A stretch of DNA of 64,000 nt from Mytilisepta virgata (Eukaryota; Mollusca; Bivalvia; Mytilida; Mytilidae), in the NCBI GenBank assembly GCA_028015205.1, contig JAPWFG010000024.1, positions 1,178,001 to 1,242,000 on the forward strand. Reading direction: 5' to 3'. Shown piece by piece: positions 1-13,775 of this stretch (its first letter is position 1; every line of letters begins with the position of its first letter). The notes beneath the pieces were generated by a model. It had not been told where the DNA came from and did not search any database. It saw nothing but the letters and a program-made list of their open reading frames with translations. The translations under genes and the position numbers were made by a program.

Positions 1-299
1 TGCCCATTTATAGCTGCTTTTAATGATTAATAGGATTATTAAAGTATGGTAACCATAGACGATACGGCTCATATTTTACGATTGCTATGACAGAGGAAAG
101 AACTAAAGAAACTAACTTAGTCATTTTAATCAGTTAACGCATGATACCATTTTTTATGTACAAGATTTAAAACTCGTCAGCTTTGCTCAAGGTCTAAAGT
201 TTTAAAAGCCAAAACAATGATTCGAACATTGAAGGGAAAATTAATATGCCAAAATGACCAAAAATGGTAAAGCAGAAATCATTACTCTAGAATCTAGAA

Positions 300-1110
300 A
301 TACTGTGAGCAAAGCTCACTACTTGATACCCCCGCCTTACATAAGATACATGAAAGGAAATGTCAATATTGTGGATAGGAAAACTCCAACAGCAGTGAGA
401 TGAGTTTCATCAAATTCCATCAAATTCCATTAAGTGATAGGAAAACTCTAACAGCAGTGAGATGAGTTTCATCAAATTCCATTCAGTGGTTTAATAGGAG
501 TTGCGGATTGCATACTAGAACCCCCTATCGCAATGAATGGCAAAGTCTATGTGTTAGTATGGGAAACCGCAAATGTTGGTCAGATCAAAATCTAAAATAG
601 AAGGTGCACTACAGAATCATGTAATAACGATCCCCTGAAAGTTTCATCAAATTCCATTCAGTGGTTTAGGAGCAGTTGCGGATGGCATCATGGTACCACT
701 ATCACAATGAATGTCAAAGTCCATGTTTTGGTATGGGTATGCCAAATATTCATCAGATCAAAATCTAAAATATGAGGTGCACTATAGCATCATGTAACAA
801 AGATCCGCTGAAAATTTCATCAAATTCCATACAGTGGTTTAGGAGGAGTTGCGGGTGGCATCATGATACCCCCTATCACATTGAAAGTCAAAGTCCATGT
901 TTTTCTATGGGAAACCCCAAATGTTGGTCAGATCAAAATCTAAAATAGGAGGTACACTACAGCATCATGTAATAAAAATCCTCTGAAAGTTTCATCAAAT
1001 TCCATTTAGTAGTTTAGGAGGAGTTGTGGATACAAAGGTCGGACGGAGACGGTCTGACAGACGGACACAACGAATACTATATACCCCGCTTTTTTTCAAA
1101 AGCGGGGTAT
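300..1110 (+). repeat. Repeat element made of about 174-bp tandem units, ending in a perfect hairpin
   Basis: The phrase ATCAAATTCCATTCAGTGG recurs at 471, 646, 819 and 994, giving a period of 173-175 bp. Each unit also carries a 'bistable' string of matching phrases such as CAGATCAAAATCTAAAATA. A shorter 57-bp partial duplication lies at about 375-485. The array ends in GGACGG/GACAGACGG motifs and then a 13-bp perfect hairpin (1081-1093 with 1098-1110, loop TTTC). This ending is typical of repeats I associate with bivalves. No coding capacity is seen. Confidence 0.75.
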
Positions 1111-1114
1111 AATT

Positions 1115-4100
1115 ATCTGAATCTTATCTACCTCAGTGAACTTAGAAATCACCAACACATATTCCTTTGCTTCATACATGTACTTTGATTTATACTTTGG
1201 CAAAAATAAAATTGAAAGACTGTCTTATAAATTTTACGACTTTAATTTATATATGTTTTTCATGGTATGTTTGCTATCTACATTTCGCAGTTGTGACCAG
1301 TACGATGAATCTCTCAACAGAGCGAAATTACTCCCACGTACTGTTCTAAGACATTTTGTGTTCATCCATGGTTAATCATCATTTCAAAAACTATATGGTT
1401 GTCATCATATTCTGATTGACTGACAAGGAGTTTTTATTTTAAACATGAACCTAGATATGATTATTTCAACTTAAAGTCTCTTAAACTTTACGTTTTTGCC
1501 ACTTGTTACCCACTTGCAGTGCAGATAATGGAATAGAATGACACTGTAATAACATCGCTACCGGCTTTCTGTGGTCGTTCCCATTGTTTTAGTTTATTTG
1601 TCCTCATTCATTTGCTATATATTGGCATTTTATTCTTTTAGTTATATCTTTTACTGTTTGTTGTATTGTCTTAATCCCTCTATTATATTCTTTTAAGCAT
1701 TAATGCATGAAACATAGAAAGAACCGAATGACAGTCACATGGAATGTACAAGTTTCCTTCGAAGTTAATGTCAGTGTTCACAGGCTAGTTGCGACCAACC
1801 ACATTTACTCATACCACTCAAATAGTGACATCACAATCAATAAATTAGCACTGTGTATATAAGAAATTATCTGAATTGCCAACTTTGTATACTACATAAA
1901 TACTCTTCTTATATTTTTTTCTTTGTTTGACTTGTTATTGTATAACTCCATAGATACCATTGAAATTATTTATGATTTACTGGTTACCTCATTCTTATAG
2001 ATATAAAATATTGTTATTACAAGAATGTTTTTGTCAATTTACAAATGACTCACTTGTCAAAACTAAAAGAAAATAGTTAATATACGTTATATCAAACAAT
2101 GATGAATATCATTTTTACAAACTGGAAGAAACAAAAAAACCTAGCTGTAAAAGAAAGATAACAGGAAAGTTAATGTTGTTGGGTACGATAAACCCCGACT
2201 GTGTATAGCATCTGTCATTATGATGAAACATTCCTCTGTAAATGATAAATGAGCGGTAGGAATTAAATATTATATGCATAGTATTCATAGTTTTACAAGG
2301 TTCAAATTTTTATTACAATATTTGGATATTGATCAATTAGACATCCCATTTGATTAAATATAAGAAAATTGGTAAAATCAGTCGTCCTGTGACCTTAAAC
2401 GGTGCACAACATGGAGTGTTAAAATCTACAGATAAACAGAACGTAGCGGACAAAAAAGCAGACAATCAATCAAATGTAAAATAAATCCGAATAGTCTACA
2501 ATATTTGATACTTTCGCTACAAGGACAAATAACTTGACACAAAACGAAAAACAACAGGCTGAAAATGTACCGTCTTAAGTACTCACAGTACATGTACTTA
2601 CGCGGTGGAAAGGAGAACTCTGTCTCATCGTCTGGAATATCAGATATGCTTCATATTTGTAGTCTGAATTTATTTCGCACCATAATCTATAATACTAAAT
2701 TTACGAATTAGCCGAATAGGCGGCAAAACGCGTGGTTCAAAATAAGCGATGTATAGTTCAGATTATAAAGGTTATTATCGGATTTGTTTTTCTGCATTTA
2801 TAAATTTAAACTATGTGCAAATGGAATTTGTATGCACTTTTCCGATATGAATTCTCCCAACGTATCCCTTAGAAGGTTCTCGAAGGCATCATTTTAGCAC
2901 ATTGATTTAAATAAACAAGTATGCACATATTTTTAATGTATTTCTGTTTGAAATTACGGAAGAAGAATAAAAAAAATTAAAAACATTCTCCTTCGAGTGG
3001 GATGTTTCCGCTTTATGTATTCAGGATTGTTTTTCTACAATAACGCAATTTCTCCTAACTGTAAAGGTTATGAACTTTGAAGATAATGAAGAAGTAAGGT
3101 AAAGTTCAGAGGAATTCCTAACTTAGTTGTTTTTTAGATTGCTCGGATGTTTACCTTGCACAAAGTGATAAAACCAACCATTATCTATTTTTAAATTATT
3201 TGTCATGTGACCTGTCTAAATATATCTCTACTGTAAGCCCTAGATAAAAATATTTTTAACAAATGGTCATCTTTATCATTAATGACGAAATTTATCTCGG
3301 ACATCTTTGATAAATATAAACGTGGACAACACAAGCAGCCACACACTAAAAATGCTTTCACCTTCTGATTATTGGATACATTTGTGAAATTAAGCCTCGC
3401 TTACCCTGCCCATGACGACAATGGAACAATTGGAACAATTATTTTCCAAAAATATGCTCTAACTCACGGCATCTTTTGAAAAATTCATCCGTCACTAAGG
3501 AAATGTTTACATCTACAATTTCATTTTCATATTTATTCTGAAGGAAAAAGGTAATGCATTATGAAATGTGTATTTAATGAAAGCTTTTCATCAAGTTCCA
3601 GTTCAGAATTAATTATAACAATAAAAATATTGACAATTTATGTGGTTGTGTTTTCGTCATAGATTTTGACTTTGATGGCACCTTAAGGTCCATTTTGGTA
3701 ATTCTACGTGGCATACAGTCTACTGCATCAGTGGATACATCTTCGGTAGTAACGAACAGCCATGACAATTGGGTCACGATGACCTACATTTCACGCTTCA
3801 TTGACTTTGGTTAAAGTCTGCATTAAAATTCATTTCTAAGAATACTACATGCAGCACATATAGACATGAAACTATCAGTTGATACCACCTACTTCACAGG
3901 AAAGTTTATGGAAGCCTGCCACATCATCCATATTGAGTTCCTGTTCCATGAATGGCATGGCTGCAACAAATTTTTATAGTCAATATGGCCACCACGAAAA
4001 AAAGCTTATTTTCCCGCGCTCGCGCGGGTTCAATGTCTAGTATGGTATAACTAAACACTACATTTAGTATTGTTTTAGGTCCAAAATGTAAATTAATATT

Positions 4101-5630
4101 GAATCCGAAAAACCTCCAGGTTTACGTCTAAACACTATACCATATATTGTACCCTTTAAGAACAAGGTCATTCTAAGGAACGGTAAGTGTCGAAAAAACA
4201 TATCTGCAACTTAATACAGATAAATTTTCAATTCTTATATGTTTACCAGAACGAAATGTCATCGTGCAACGATGAAGCTAAACTTTACTTTGTACATATA
4301 TCTTCAACGTGCCAAATCATGAGGTACCATTTGCAGGATGACTGTCACCCTTTCCCGACATACATTTCCCATTCCCAGCCAAACACGTTTTGCTTTTACT
4401 TGACACTCCTAGAAGAAAATCAGCAAATACCAATATGTTGTGTAATGTACCGATGTCCTTTAAGTCACACATTATATATTGACACATTGTATTGTGTTCA
4501 TTGAAATCACCAAGCTTATTATAAAAGACGACATAAAATGTCAGCGTCAAAGCTAACATGCTATTGTTCTCCAGTCTTCATGATTGTCCGTTTGAGCATT
4601 TGAGTTTTTCTCTTTTCTTTTTCTTTTTTTGTCTCACAGAATACAAATTGAATGACGCGTGCTAAATGTGTAGCAGGAGATGCTTTACCTACACACCAGC
4701 TCTCAATCTTTTACCAGTTCATTCAATTTTCGATATGTTTACTTCAGTAGTTGTCTAGGATGATAAAGACTGACCAAATGGGGTACGGACCAACTGTTAT
4801 TTAGTATGTTTCGCCTATATTTAGAGCACGTCAACAAAATGATAACTACATTCGCATACGGTTTGTAATTAAACAAAGTTTGCAGATGGAAGATATTGCA
4901 AAACATGTGCTCTTTCGTATAATAACTGAAATTTAATATATGTGCTTTTTTATATAAATGTATCAACTTTAACTTCCTGTAGTCTTTTAATGACCGTGGA
5001 ATGCACAAGCGAATATTATTTTATTAATTTATTTTTAATACTTTAAATTTGATTTGGGATGAAATATTGTTATTAAAAGAACAACATTCCTGTCAATATA
5101 AATGATTCACATTTTTAAAAGCGAAAGAATTTTTTTATAAATGATACGCAGTATGAAATACTGTAAGCAATGATAAATATTTCTTTATCATCATTAATAT
5201 AAATATCTGTAGAAGTAAGATAAGAGAAAAGTTCACGAAAGTTTGTTTCTAGATCTGTATGAAAAAACCTTTGTTTTTCCAATTTTGTTTAGATACAAAT
5301 AGTCTGTCGAAGATTAAATTTTTAAACAAATATGCATGTGTCTATTTCTTACACAAAATTTAGTTTCCGATTCTTATTATGACAATCAAAACACCCTTCT
5401 GTATCTTATCGTTGGTCGACGAACTGTGAACATCGGATGGTGACTCCAAACAATGCTATAGGAAATTTTATGTCAGTTAGACGGAAGTTTGTTTTATATT
5501 TATTGGTATATATTTTTACATGACTTTCAATTATCATGACAGCTTCGTCGATTTTTGTTACTTTTGTAAACAACTTTCAATATATTATCTTTAATCAACG
5601 AAACGTTCACATCCATCCTGTGTATAAAAA
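1115..5630. other. Gene-less AT-rich stretch
   Basis: No open frame here has recognisable protein content or splice-site support. The only structure I see is a GC-rich hairpin, CCCGCG-CTCG-CGCGGG, at 4013-4028. The open frames at 1136-1375, 4187-4504, 4317-4559 and 4739-5008 look like chance. Confidence 0.5.
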
Positions 5631-5639
5631 TTGCCATCA

Positions 5640-6480
5640 TAGAATTTATTATTACCACTGCCTCGACACCTAGGCTGGTGGACCCTGAGTCCTTGAGGTT
5701 ATCGTCAGCTCTGTGGTTATAATTAGTTGGCTAAAACTTTACCTGTTTGATTATTTTTGTATTTTTGAATTTGTTTTTCAATGTTTTGGTTTTCAGGACT
5801 TTAGCATATCTACTGAGCAGTACATAGACAGGTGTAGCAATATCGCTACCAAAGAATTTACTATTGAAAGTACCACTGATTGGATATATATGATGGTGGA
5901 CTAAGAGAACCAAGGGTATCACAAGCTCAGTTTCTAGTATGTCGATACTAGGCCAAATATTGATACTTAAATTTACTGTTAGAATCTGTTAACTTTTGGG
6001 AAAACTATGGAGTATCTTCCTCTTGCGTAGCTCAATCTTTTGCTTGTTTTTGGTTTTATCCTTTTGGTCATTTTGCATTTTTGAATTTGGTGTTCATCTC
6101 TTTAGATTTTTTTTGGGGGGGGTTTCTTCTTTTTTTTTTAGGGGGGTGTCTTAACATTTGAGGTCTTGAGAACAACTGGTTAGTCGTTAATCGACGAAAT
6201 GTACACAACTTGTGTATCAAAATTGGAGTCGTATTATGCACAATCTAATGAGTATCTCCCTCGTGCATAGCTCTGTCCTTAGATTGTTTTTGTTTTGCTT
6301 CTATTGATCATATTGGGATTTTTTAATTTGCCCTCCAACCGTTTGGATTATCATATTGGTTTTGAACAATTTAGGCCTAGAGCACCACTGATGAGTAATA
6401 AATCACGAAATTTAATCTTGTACATAAAAATAGATTTCAAAGAATTTATTATGCAGATGATACAGATATATGTGTAACAT
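5640..6480 (+). repeat. Tandem array of hammerhead-core-like repeat, about three units
   Basis: Related units follow one another. A degenerate core lies near 5805-5850. A better one is at 6176-6218: CTGGTTA, stem GTCGTTAATCGAC, GAAA, then a hairpin of the TACAC/GTGTA type ending in ATC. A third is at 6388-6410: CTGATGA, GTAATAAATCAC, GAAA. Units share flanks such as TTTATTATTACCACTG and GTATCTCCCTCGTGCATAGC. The layout resembles animal retrozymes, which are short tandem non-coding retroelements carrying hammerhead ribozymes, but these copies are mutated. Confidence 0.6.
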
Positions 6481-7060
6481 TTCACGAGCTGTTCTCCTTT
6501 AAACATAGTTGAAAGATTACAAAATAGTTACTCGTTCTATTGAAATTTACATACAGTATGGAAAATCCTTTCGTTGTGGAAACGAAACTGTTAGAAGGTC
6601 GAAATCTCGACAATTAGACATATTTTATTAAATAAACATGATATTTAACTTTACTTTGTTGATGTTCAAAACACCATACAACATTAATACATGTATGTTG
6701 AAGATTTTTAGGGGTTCAGATACATGTAACAGTTAGTTGAAACATCGATACCAGTATAATTCACATTACTATGCACACATAAGTTCATAGTAGAAACTGT
6801 ACAAACTCTGAATATGAACCACATCAACAGCGAGGACAATAGTTAAACTACGACTATAGCAAATATATCATAGGATACTATCAACCAATTAGCCATGAAG
6901 ATAATATTGATGAGCAATATTCCATACTTATCATCCACTACGATATGGTTAATAATGTAAAGAATAAAATTTTATTTATTAGGCTATTTAAATCTGCTTA
7001 TCTCATAATACAACGCTTGGATGAATGGTATTTTTAAGATAGTTAAGGAATGTTTACAAT

Positions 7061-7160
7061 TTTTGAACAGTTTATACGATATAACCTGGTTTGGGTCAGT
7101 TTATGCATAATAAACCGCGACTGACCCAAACCAGGCTATTACAGTATAATCTGTTAAAAA
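7061..7160. repeat. Perfect 15-bp inverted repeat with extended imperfect arms (MITE-like hairpin)
   Basis: The arm CCTGGTTTGGGTCAG (7085-7099) is exactly inverted at 7121-7135 around a 21-base loop. Weaker pairing continues outward for a further 25 or so bases on each side. It may be a small miniature inverted-repeat element. Confidence 0.75.
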
Positions 7161-7169
7161 ACTGGAAAC

Positions 7170-10100
7170 ATGTCTTATAATTTAATTTCCAAACTAATGT
7201 GGAAAACATTAACAAAATTTGTTTTAATCGAATGAAAATCACATTGATCAATATGAACATTTACTGAAGAATCGTTCAACTTTAAGAAAAATAAATGTGT
7301 TATCTTTTCGTCAATAAAAATGTAATTTCTTGTTGCATGAATCTGGTGTTTTTTTTTGCTCTTAGGGACTATAGTTTTCTTGGGGTTTTCATTTAGAAAA
7401 CGTATAGACGACAAACACAATTAGCAAATATTTGAATAAATAAGTTTTAAGGTCGATGACCTCACAAAGGACAAACAAAGATTGTTTGAGAGGTCACAAA
7501 AGTAGACAGAGATGATTAACATGTAGTAGAGAACGAAGGTACGGATCCGACTCCTTTATTACATGATTAATATTCTCGAGATATTTTGGGCAGCGGTATT
7601 AAGAACTAATAAATATCACAATATGTTCGTTATAAATAGCTTTGATAAGTAAACTTTGATGAAAGCACAAGTTATATTAGGGAAAGACATATTGCTAATG
7701 TAAGCTAATTGCCAACGAGATAAGGCAGACTGAAAATTAAAATATGTTCTAATTACATCATAGAAGACTGATAATGATAATTACAGCAATACTTGTAAAA
7801 CACTTTTTTTTAATTTCTGTATACTTATCAAGGAAGATGCACTTTGGTTTATAATCTAAACTTCCATTACATCAAAGTTCTCGTTTTAATATTTATTTTT
7901 CGTAAGATTTGTTACGTTGAAATGTTTATGGTTTGCATTTTTTATTTGAAAGCAGTGTTGAAATATGCCATATGATGAGCGTAAAAGTGAATGTTATTAC
8001 GTCAATGGGCATAGCAAATTACTTTTCAATAGCCGACACGCACATGCGCTTTCCTAATTTTTTATACATAAATTCTTAACTTTATTTTATAAATTAAAGC
8101 AGAGTTTTTATTTTGTACAAAAATGTACAAATAATATTGAAAAAAGTAAAATGAAATGCACAATAAACAGACAAACTGAAACAGACATAATCATCTTATG
8201 CAGCTTCTTTAACTGATGCTGTGGAAAAGGACATACGTCTTTGCATGACAGTCATACAAGGGCGCTTGGTTGTTGTTGAGTACCAGATTTATATTATCAT
8301 ACTATGATCAGTGCAAATGATAACTTTAGGAGATTCTTTATGATTTTTGTCTTTTCCATGACATGTATTTGATACTGAAATCTCTTATCTAATCTAAGGG
8401 ACTTTAGTCCTGCAGATTAGACAAAATAATGTTATATAAGATTTACACAATATTGGTGTTGCAGAATTCCCCGTGTAATTGTATTTTAATACTGATGTTG
8501 ATTACAACTATGAACACACAGATCAGTTCAGATGATGAGTTATGCTATCCCCGAACTTTTATATTTCACCTTCTTACAGGTACATATAAGCATCAGTATT
8601 ATCTTTTATTAATACATGATTTTGTATTGATTTAAAAAACATTTTCCAACTTCTCATTTAATGCGGCTTTACATTCATGACAAAAAGCTTCAAATTCGGC
8701 TGTTGTGGAAATTTTAAAACAGTATGGAAAAAATTATGTCATTAAAACCAGTAACAAAAGTTAAACTTTGGGATGTCGGGGAGAGACAAACTTGTTTAAT
8801 TATTCAGGTCGGTTCTAAATGCAGTTGCACTAAGCATGCTAAGTGCAATGCAGAAATGAGCATCTTCTATACACGTCAAGTAACTAAAGAGTACCGTAGT
8901 GGGTTGGATTATTGTGTACTTGACACCCATACATGTAACTACATGTAATATTGCTGATATATAACAGAAACGTGTCCATTGTTACATGTGACCGAAACTC
9001 CGATTTGATTTCTACCGCTGACGTTCATCAAATAGATTTGATTTTTTTTAATGAATGATTAAGCTGATACTAAGTGGAATTATTAAATGTCAAGAATACT
9101 TTGGAGAATTGGCAGTTAAAATTCAAATTTCAAACTGAAATGAAAATATTGGAAATTTTCATTTTCCCTTTAAGAATTTATTACATATTTTGTTATTGAT
9201 TAAACCCCAGTAGGCAATGTTTTATAAAAGAAATTGGAAGATACTTAATTATAATATAAATATTTTATCTAACATTTGTTAAATTTGTGATTTTTAAACG
9301 TTTTGCACGAACGCGTTAATGTTATGGCTTAAACGTTTTGCATCAACGTTAATGTTATGGCTAGATTGCGTAACAAAAAATTAAATGGATGTTAGTGATT
9401 GATAGTAGAACATATGCAGTAAATTTATGAAAAGGCTATGGATATGAACGACTGGACATGGTGGATTATTTCTTGACACAAAATTACCACATGTACGTTA
9501 TAAAAGTTTAGCCAAATAATATACATCACTAGATGCTTTCAATTTTGTTTCCCATCATAATTTCGGCGAGAGGCCCCTTGCATGCACTAAATTACAAGAG
9601 TATTTTCAAAGGCTGTTTGTTATCCAAGTACCGACATTCATGAGTATGTACCTTTCCTAAATGTTTACACCAGTCTTTCCTGTGCCTTTAAGGGCTTCTC
9701 TGTAATTTTCAGCTAATTTAACAATCTCTCGACAGATGTTGGAAAACTTGATAATCTCACTAGTGAGGTTTTGGTTCTCAGAATATGATTTGTCATAAAA
9801 AAAAATCTTTAGTCACACATAAAAAAAACGCGACCCCGTCGTCTGCTTTGTAATAAAAGATAGTTAAATTACGGAATTTGAAGTACTCGCCAAGGATCGT
9901 GTTTTAATTCCATAATTTCACTACCTCGATTGGAGAAATCCGATAATATGTGTTGTATAGCAAAAAATCCCATGACTTTGATGTAATCAAACGAATTAAT
10001 TGTAAATTGCCCAAAATATATGAAAGCTGCGTCACGACATCTTTTCACAGAGAGTATCTCCATTTCTCTTGATTCCTTTGAATTTTGTATTAGAGTAATT

Positions 10101-10500
10101 ACATTGAAACTATTTTTGCTACCCGTTTTACCATTCTATTATACCTGTATTTTGGAAATTCTGTTTGATTCTATAAATCAGAATTTTCTTAACATTGTTG
10201 CCTCTCCAAAGTTGTGATTACGAGCGTACATGTACTGAAGGCGGTATGTCCAGACATGTGTATTGCTAGTAGAGAATTAAGCATCTGAGCGAGTTTATTC
10301 TACTGTTTCATAGGCGATCCAGCTGCTGATAGACAGAAACAATTATGCACACTAGTTAAAAGTTAATAAAAGTATTATTAAATGGATTTTTCAACGAAAC
10401 AAAAACCAGGTTATTGGTTTTGCGACCAATTGCGGGCTTGCAGCTGTTAACAATGATCAAGAAAAATATGGTTTGCTGCCAATTTTCTGTCAAATATTTG
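7170..10500. other. Gene-less AT-rich stretch
   Basis: No recognisable gene. A short imperfect duplication of a TTAAACGTTTTGCA...TAATGTTATGGCT phrase occurs at about 9295-9362. The open frame at 8724-8948 (74 residues) resembles nothing I know. Confidence 0.45.
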
Positions 10501-10595
10501 GATTTTTGCTTTGGTTTTCAACATTTTAAGCCTTAAGCACAACTGATGAGTCGTAAATCGACGAAATGCACCAAAATTGGTATCAAATAATTGTA
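10501..10595 (+). repeat. Dispersed hammerhead-core-like repeat copy
   Basis: CTGATGA (10543-10549), stem GTCGTAAATCGAC (10550-10562) and GAAA (10563-10566) are all intact. The following hairpin is deleted, and the sequence resumes at CCAAAATTGGTATCA. The standard upstream flank, GGTTTTCAACATTTTA, is present. Confidence 0.65.
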
Positions 10596-10923
10596 TTTGA
10601 CAACTGATTTGCTTTTTTACCTGTGCAGAAAAGATAAAGTTGTTTTGATATGTTACGCACAGATAATAATTTGTCCTGGAAACATGTTCCCTGAATGTGA
10701 AGCTTCGTTTAATTTGAATTGAATTCATTTCCGGTACGGATAGAAACTACATAACCTGATCGCAGGGAATATTCACTAAAATATAGTTTAAATATGCCGC
10801 ATTTGACATGTAAACACTATATATATCGCGAAATTTTAATAGTTAAAGAACGATCATAATTGTCAGTTGAAAAAAAAAAATTCTATGAACATGAACAAGA
10901 TACTGTAAAACTGCGTATTACTG

Positions 10924-10949
10924 TTTTTTTTTTTTTTTTTTTTTTTTTA
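10924..10949. repeat. Poly-T tract
   Basis: An uninterrupted run of about 26 Ts. It could be the reverse of a retroposed poly-A tail, but no element body is recognisable next to it. Confidence 0.8.
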
Positions 10950-12223
10950 TTTTCATCGCGTCGTCAATAAAAACAAGTTTCGTTACATTTGTCATGTTTG
11001 TATATAACAAAGATAATAAAGGAATTATTCGGTAATTGACGTTGCAAACCAATGCAAAAGCCTAAAATACCCCCTTTAAAGTAATTTGTGCTTTTAAGAC
11101 ACGATCGAGAATTGGATTTTCTAGGTGACAATACCTAATGTACACAAATGTAATATTCATAAATTAAAGATTTAATTTTGCCATTTTTTTTTATTTATTC
11201 ATTGCGTCCGCTCTGTTCGTGTCATGCTTTTATGTGTGATATCTTACTTTTTATTTATTATTTGGTATTTTTGGATGATGTTTTTACTTCTATTGGGTCA
11301 AAAATACCCACATCATTAAATCATTTTGAAAAACAATAGAAACAATCTTAGTTTGTTACCATAACATTTAAAAGAAAAAATTTACGGACTTTGAAGTGAA
11401 GCAAGAAAGATTCTAGATACATTTGTTTTTAATAATTTCACTTTGATCTTTGTGACTGTATTTTTGGTTTGAAATGTTGATGTAATACCATTTATTACAT
11501 TGTAACACCTTGAAATTTCGCAATTTATTTTCTGTCCAATTTGATTTGGGTTTTTCGCTTTATGCTGATAACAAGTAATATTTTTGGAGCTTTCTTCTGT
11601 TTTATTTACACTGACAGTTAAATAACAACTACATAATGAGTCCATTGAATAATTCTTCAAATATTCATTATTATGTCGTGAGAATATACTGTATTCGTAA
11701 TAACAAAAAACAAACAAAACCTCTCTTCGGGACGATGAGTGCAAAAGGCTTCTCCGTTGTGGAATATAGCTGGCTTTAATTTTGGAAATAAAAAAAAAAA
11801 GAAAAACAAAGTTGCTGAGTGCTATGGACGAATGTACAAGTACAAAATGAATCCTGGTCTCTATTAGGCAAGACAACGGTAAATTATTTTCTATAGCTAA
11901 AGGATGTTTTGGTAAAAAATATTTTATTCTACCCTATATAAACTGTATTAAAGATTTCATTTTACACTAAATGGAAAGTTTAATGTAGAATTCAAAAAAT
12001 AATTATTTCGAGGAGAGGCTTGTAAGATTTTATCTGATGTCATGACAACATCTCACATGGTCTTTTGGGGTCATTTCAGTGGAAAACGGTAATTTGTAAA
12101 ATAAAAACTAGAACTCTTTCAACTGATAACTCAGTGAATGGATAATGATTCAGATGACAAATATGCGTGAAAGCACGGTTCTGTCTTTCATATAATAAAT
12201 ATGAACACAGAAACCAAACAATT

Positions 12224-12303
12224 AGCTCTCTCCGAGATTCGAACTCGCAGACAGTTTAATTGTAATTTAATAACAACAGCAGTACCGACTGAGCTATGAC
12301 GAC
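12224..12303 (-). pseudogene. tRNA-like sequence or SINE head (degenerate tRNA)
   Basis: Read on the minus strand, an A-box-like TAGCTCAGTCGG (12286-12297) is followed about 40 bases later by a B-box GTTCGAATC (12237-12245) inside a T-arm-like stem, GCGAG/CTCGG. The 5' and 3' ends do not form a seven-pair acceptor stem and the anticodon arm is too long. It is therefore a tRNA pseudogene or the head of a tRNA-derived SINE, not a working tRNA. Confidence 0.5.
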
Positions 12304-12776
12304 TTAGTGCAGTTGTTCAGGAAAACGTTTGATGTATTTGGTTCTGGAGGCGCTTGTCAGGGATTCCCACTTAAAAGGTGCGGAAAAGCCCTCGGAAATG
12401 ACAAAAATGCGTTTTCAACGTTTTTTATGAGCTTACTGTAAGTTTTTTGTTGGACTTATCAATGCAGAAAATTGAGACGCAAATAGAAATTATTTTTACT
12501 ATGAGAAAAAGATAAATTTCACAGATAATACATTTGTAACTACTTTCAGAAAATGGCCCTCTGAGTGGAATATTTTCTCGCCTTATTGGCCCAACCTCTT
12601 TTGTCAAATTACGGATCGTCAGTTGACAGAATTACAAAAAGATATATTACAGAGATATAAGAACGAAACAGAGAGATTATAAAAATAGCTTCATAACGAT
12701 AACTACTTAAGCTTCATTAATAGTGCTCACTTATTCCGAATAAATCACCATTTCTCAACAATATCAACAACTGATA

Positions 12777-12824
12777 AATAGTTTCATGACTCTTATCCCT
12801 AGGTAAAATAGTCATGAAACTATT
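12777..12824. repeat. Perfect 15-bp inverted repeat
   Basis: AATAGTTTCATGACT (12777-12791) is exactly inverted at 12810-12824 around an 18-base loop. No surrounding element is recognised. Confidence 0.8.
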
Positions 12825-13457
12825 AACTGGCAGAAAAAAAAATTCCCGCATCATTTGATTCCGCAGCTTCTGGTTTTATTGAACGGCCATGGTATGGGCA
12901 TTAAGAGCATGTACATGTATAATTCTATCCATTTTTTACATAAAAGTTGAAAAATAATTAAAAAAAAAGGTACTGTTAATTTTTAACATACAATTGTTCT
13001 TATTAATTCGTGAAAGAATTCTAAGTTCAAATGTACAACCCAGACAATGCGTTTATTTTGTTTAAACTGAACCACCTTCAATATATTTTTCTTTATTTCT
13101 CGAACCACAGAGCACTTGCTCTCTCAGACGATGAATTATTTTCTACAAGGTTTTTATGTATAAATAATCCATTACATTGTTCAATATCTATATTTGTACT
13201 TTGTAAGTTAATAAAGGATTGGTATGTTATAAACACAATAAACAAATCTGCGTCATTGATCTGCGCACTCTCTTAATATAAACTAGAGGTGTAATTTGCT
13301 CTTTTATATACCTGGCAGTTTGGTAGCTATTTTAGTCATGTCTGATAAAAAACACCAGTCACCTTTTGTAGTTGAAATATGTGTTAATTGGAGTTCTAGT
13401 TCTCCCGGTTCTTTGTTCACTTAATTGACTACGTGTCCACGTAATTACAAGGTTTTA

Positions 13458-13473
13458 ATATATATATATATAT

Positions 13474-13508
<35 letters not shown>
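13458..13508. repeat. TA-rich microsatellite
   Basis: TA dinucleotide repeats interrupted by a short T run. It directly abuts a dispersed retroelement tail. Confidence 0.85.
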
Positions 13509-13512
<4 letters not shown>

Positions 13513-13519
13513 CGGCAAA

Positions 13520-13775
13520 AGAATACCGAAGCGACAAAACAGTGGAAAAAGTCCAGTAATTCGAAGTCTTAAGGAAAAGACAAAGTCAGGAGAATGGAAC
13601 ACAGTAAACATATGCCACAAGGATACATGTATACATAAAAGAATAAAAAACGTGTAATAAACTAAATATAACTAGAACAAGACAGCACAGAAACTAAAGC
13701 ACTAGAAATGTGAACTCCCATAAAAAAAACCTTGAGTGACATCAGAGGCTCCGGAATGGTAAACGTACACGTACA
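13520..13775 (-). mobile_element. 3' tail of reverse-transcriptase element (tail family A), minus strand
   Basis: This is the reverse complement of the sequence following the relic at 14.5-15.4 kb. It shares GGAGC..CTGATGTCACTC, GGGAGTTCAC and TTAGTTTCTGTGCTGTCTTG, and then the downstream TGTGTTCCATTCTCCTGAC region. There is no coding part beside it, so it looks like a 5'-truncated insertion. Confidence 0.65.

Noticed and set aside
4187..4504. 105-residue open frame
   Set aside because: Overlapped by an open frame on the other strand, no known motif, no splice support.
11382..11876. 164-residue minus-strand open frame, one of the longest in the window
   Set aside because: No recognisable domain, AT-driven composition, no splice or repeat support. 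Could only be rescued by transcript data.
12224..12303. Functional tRNA gene
   Set aside because: The acceptor stem does not pair and the anticodon arm is too long. Kept only as a tRNA-like relic.
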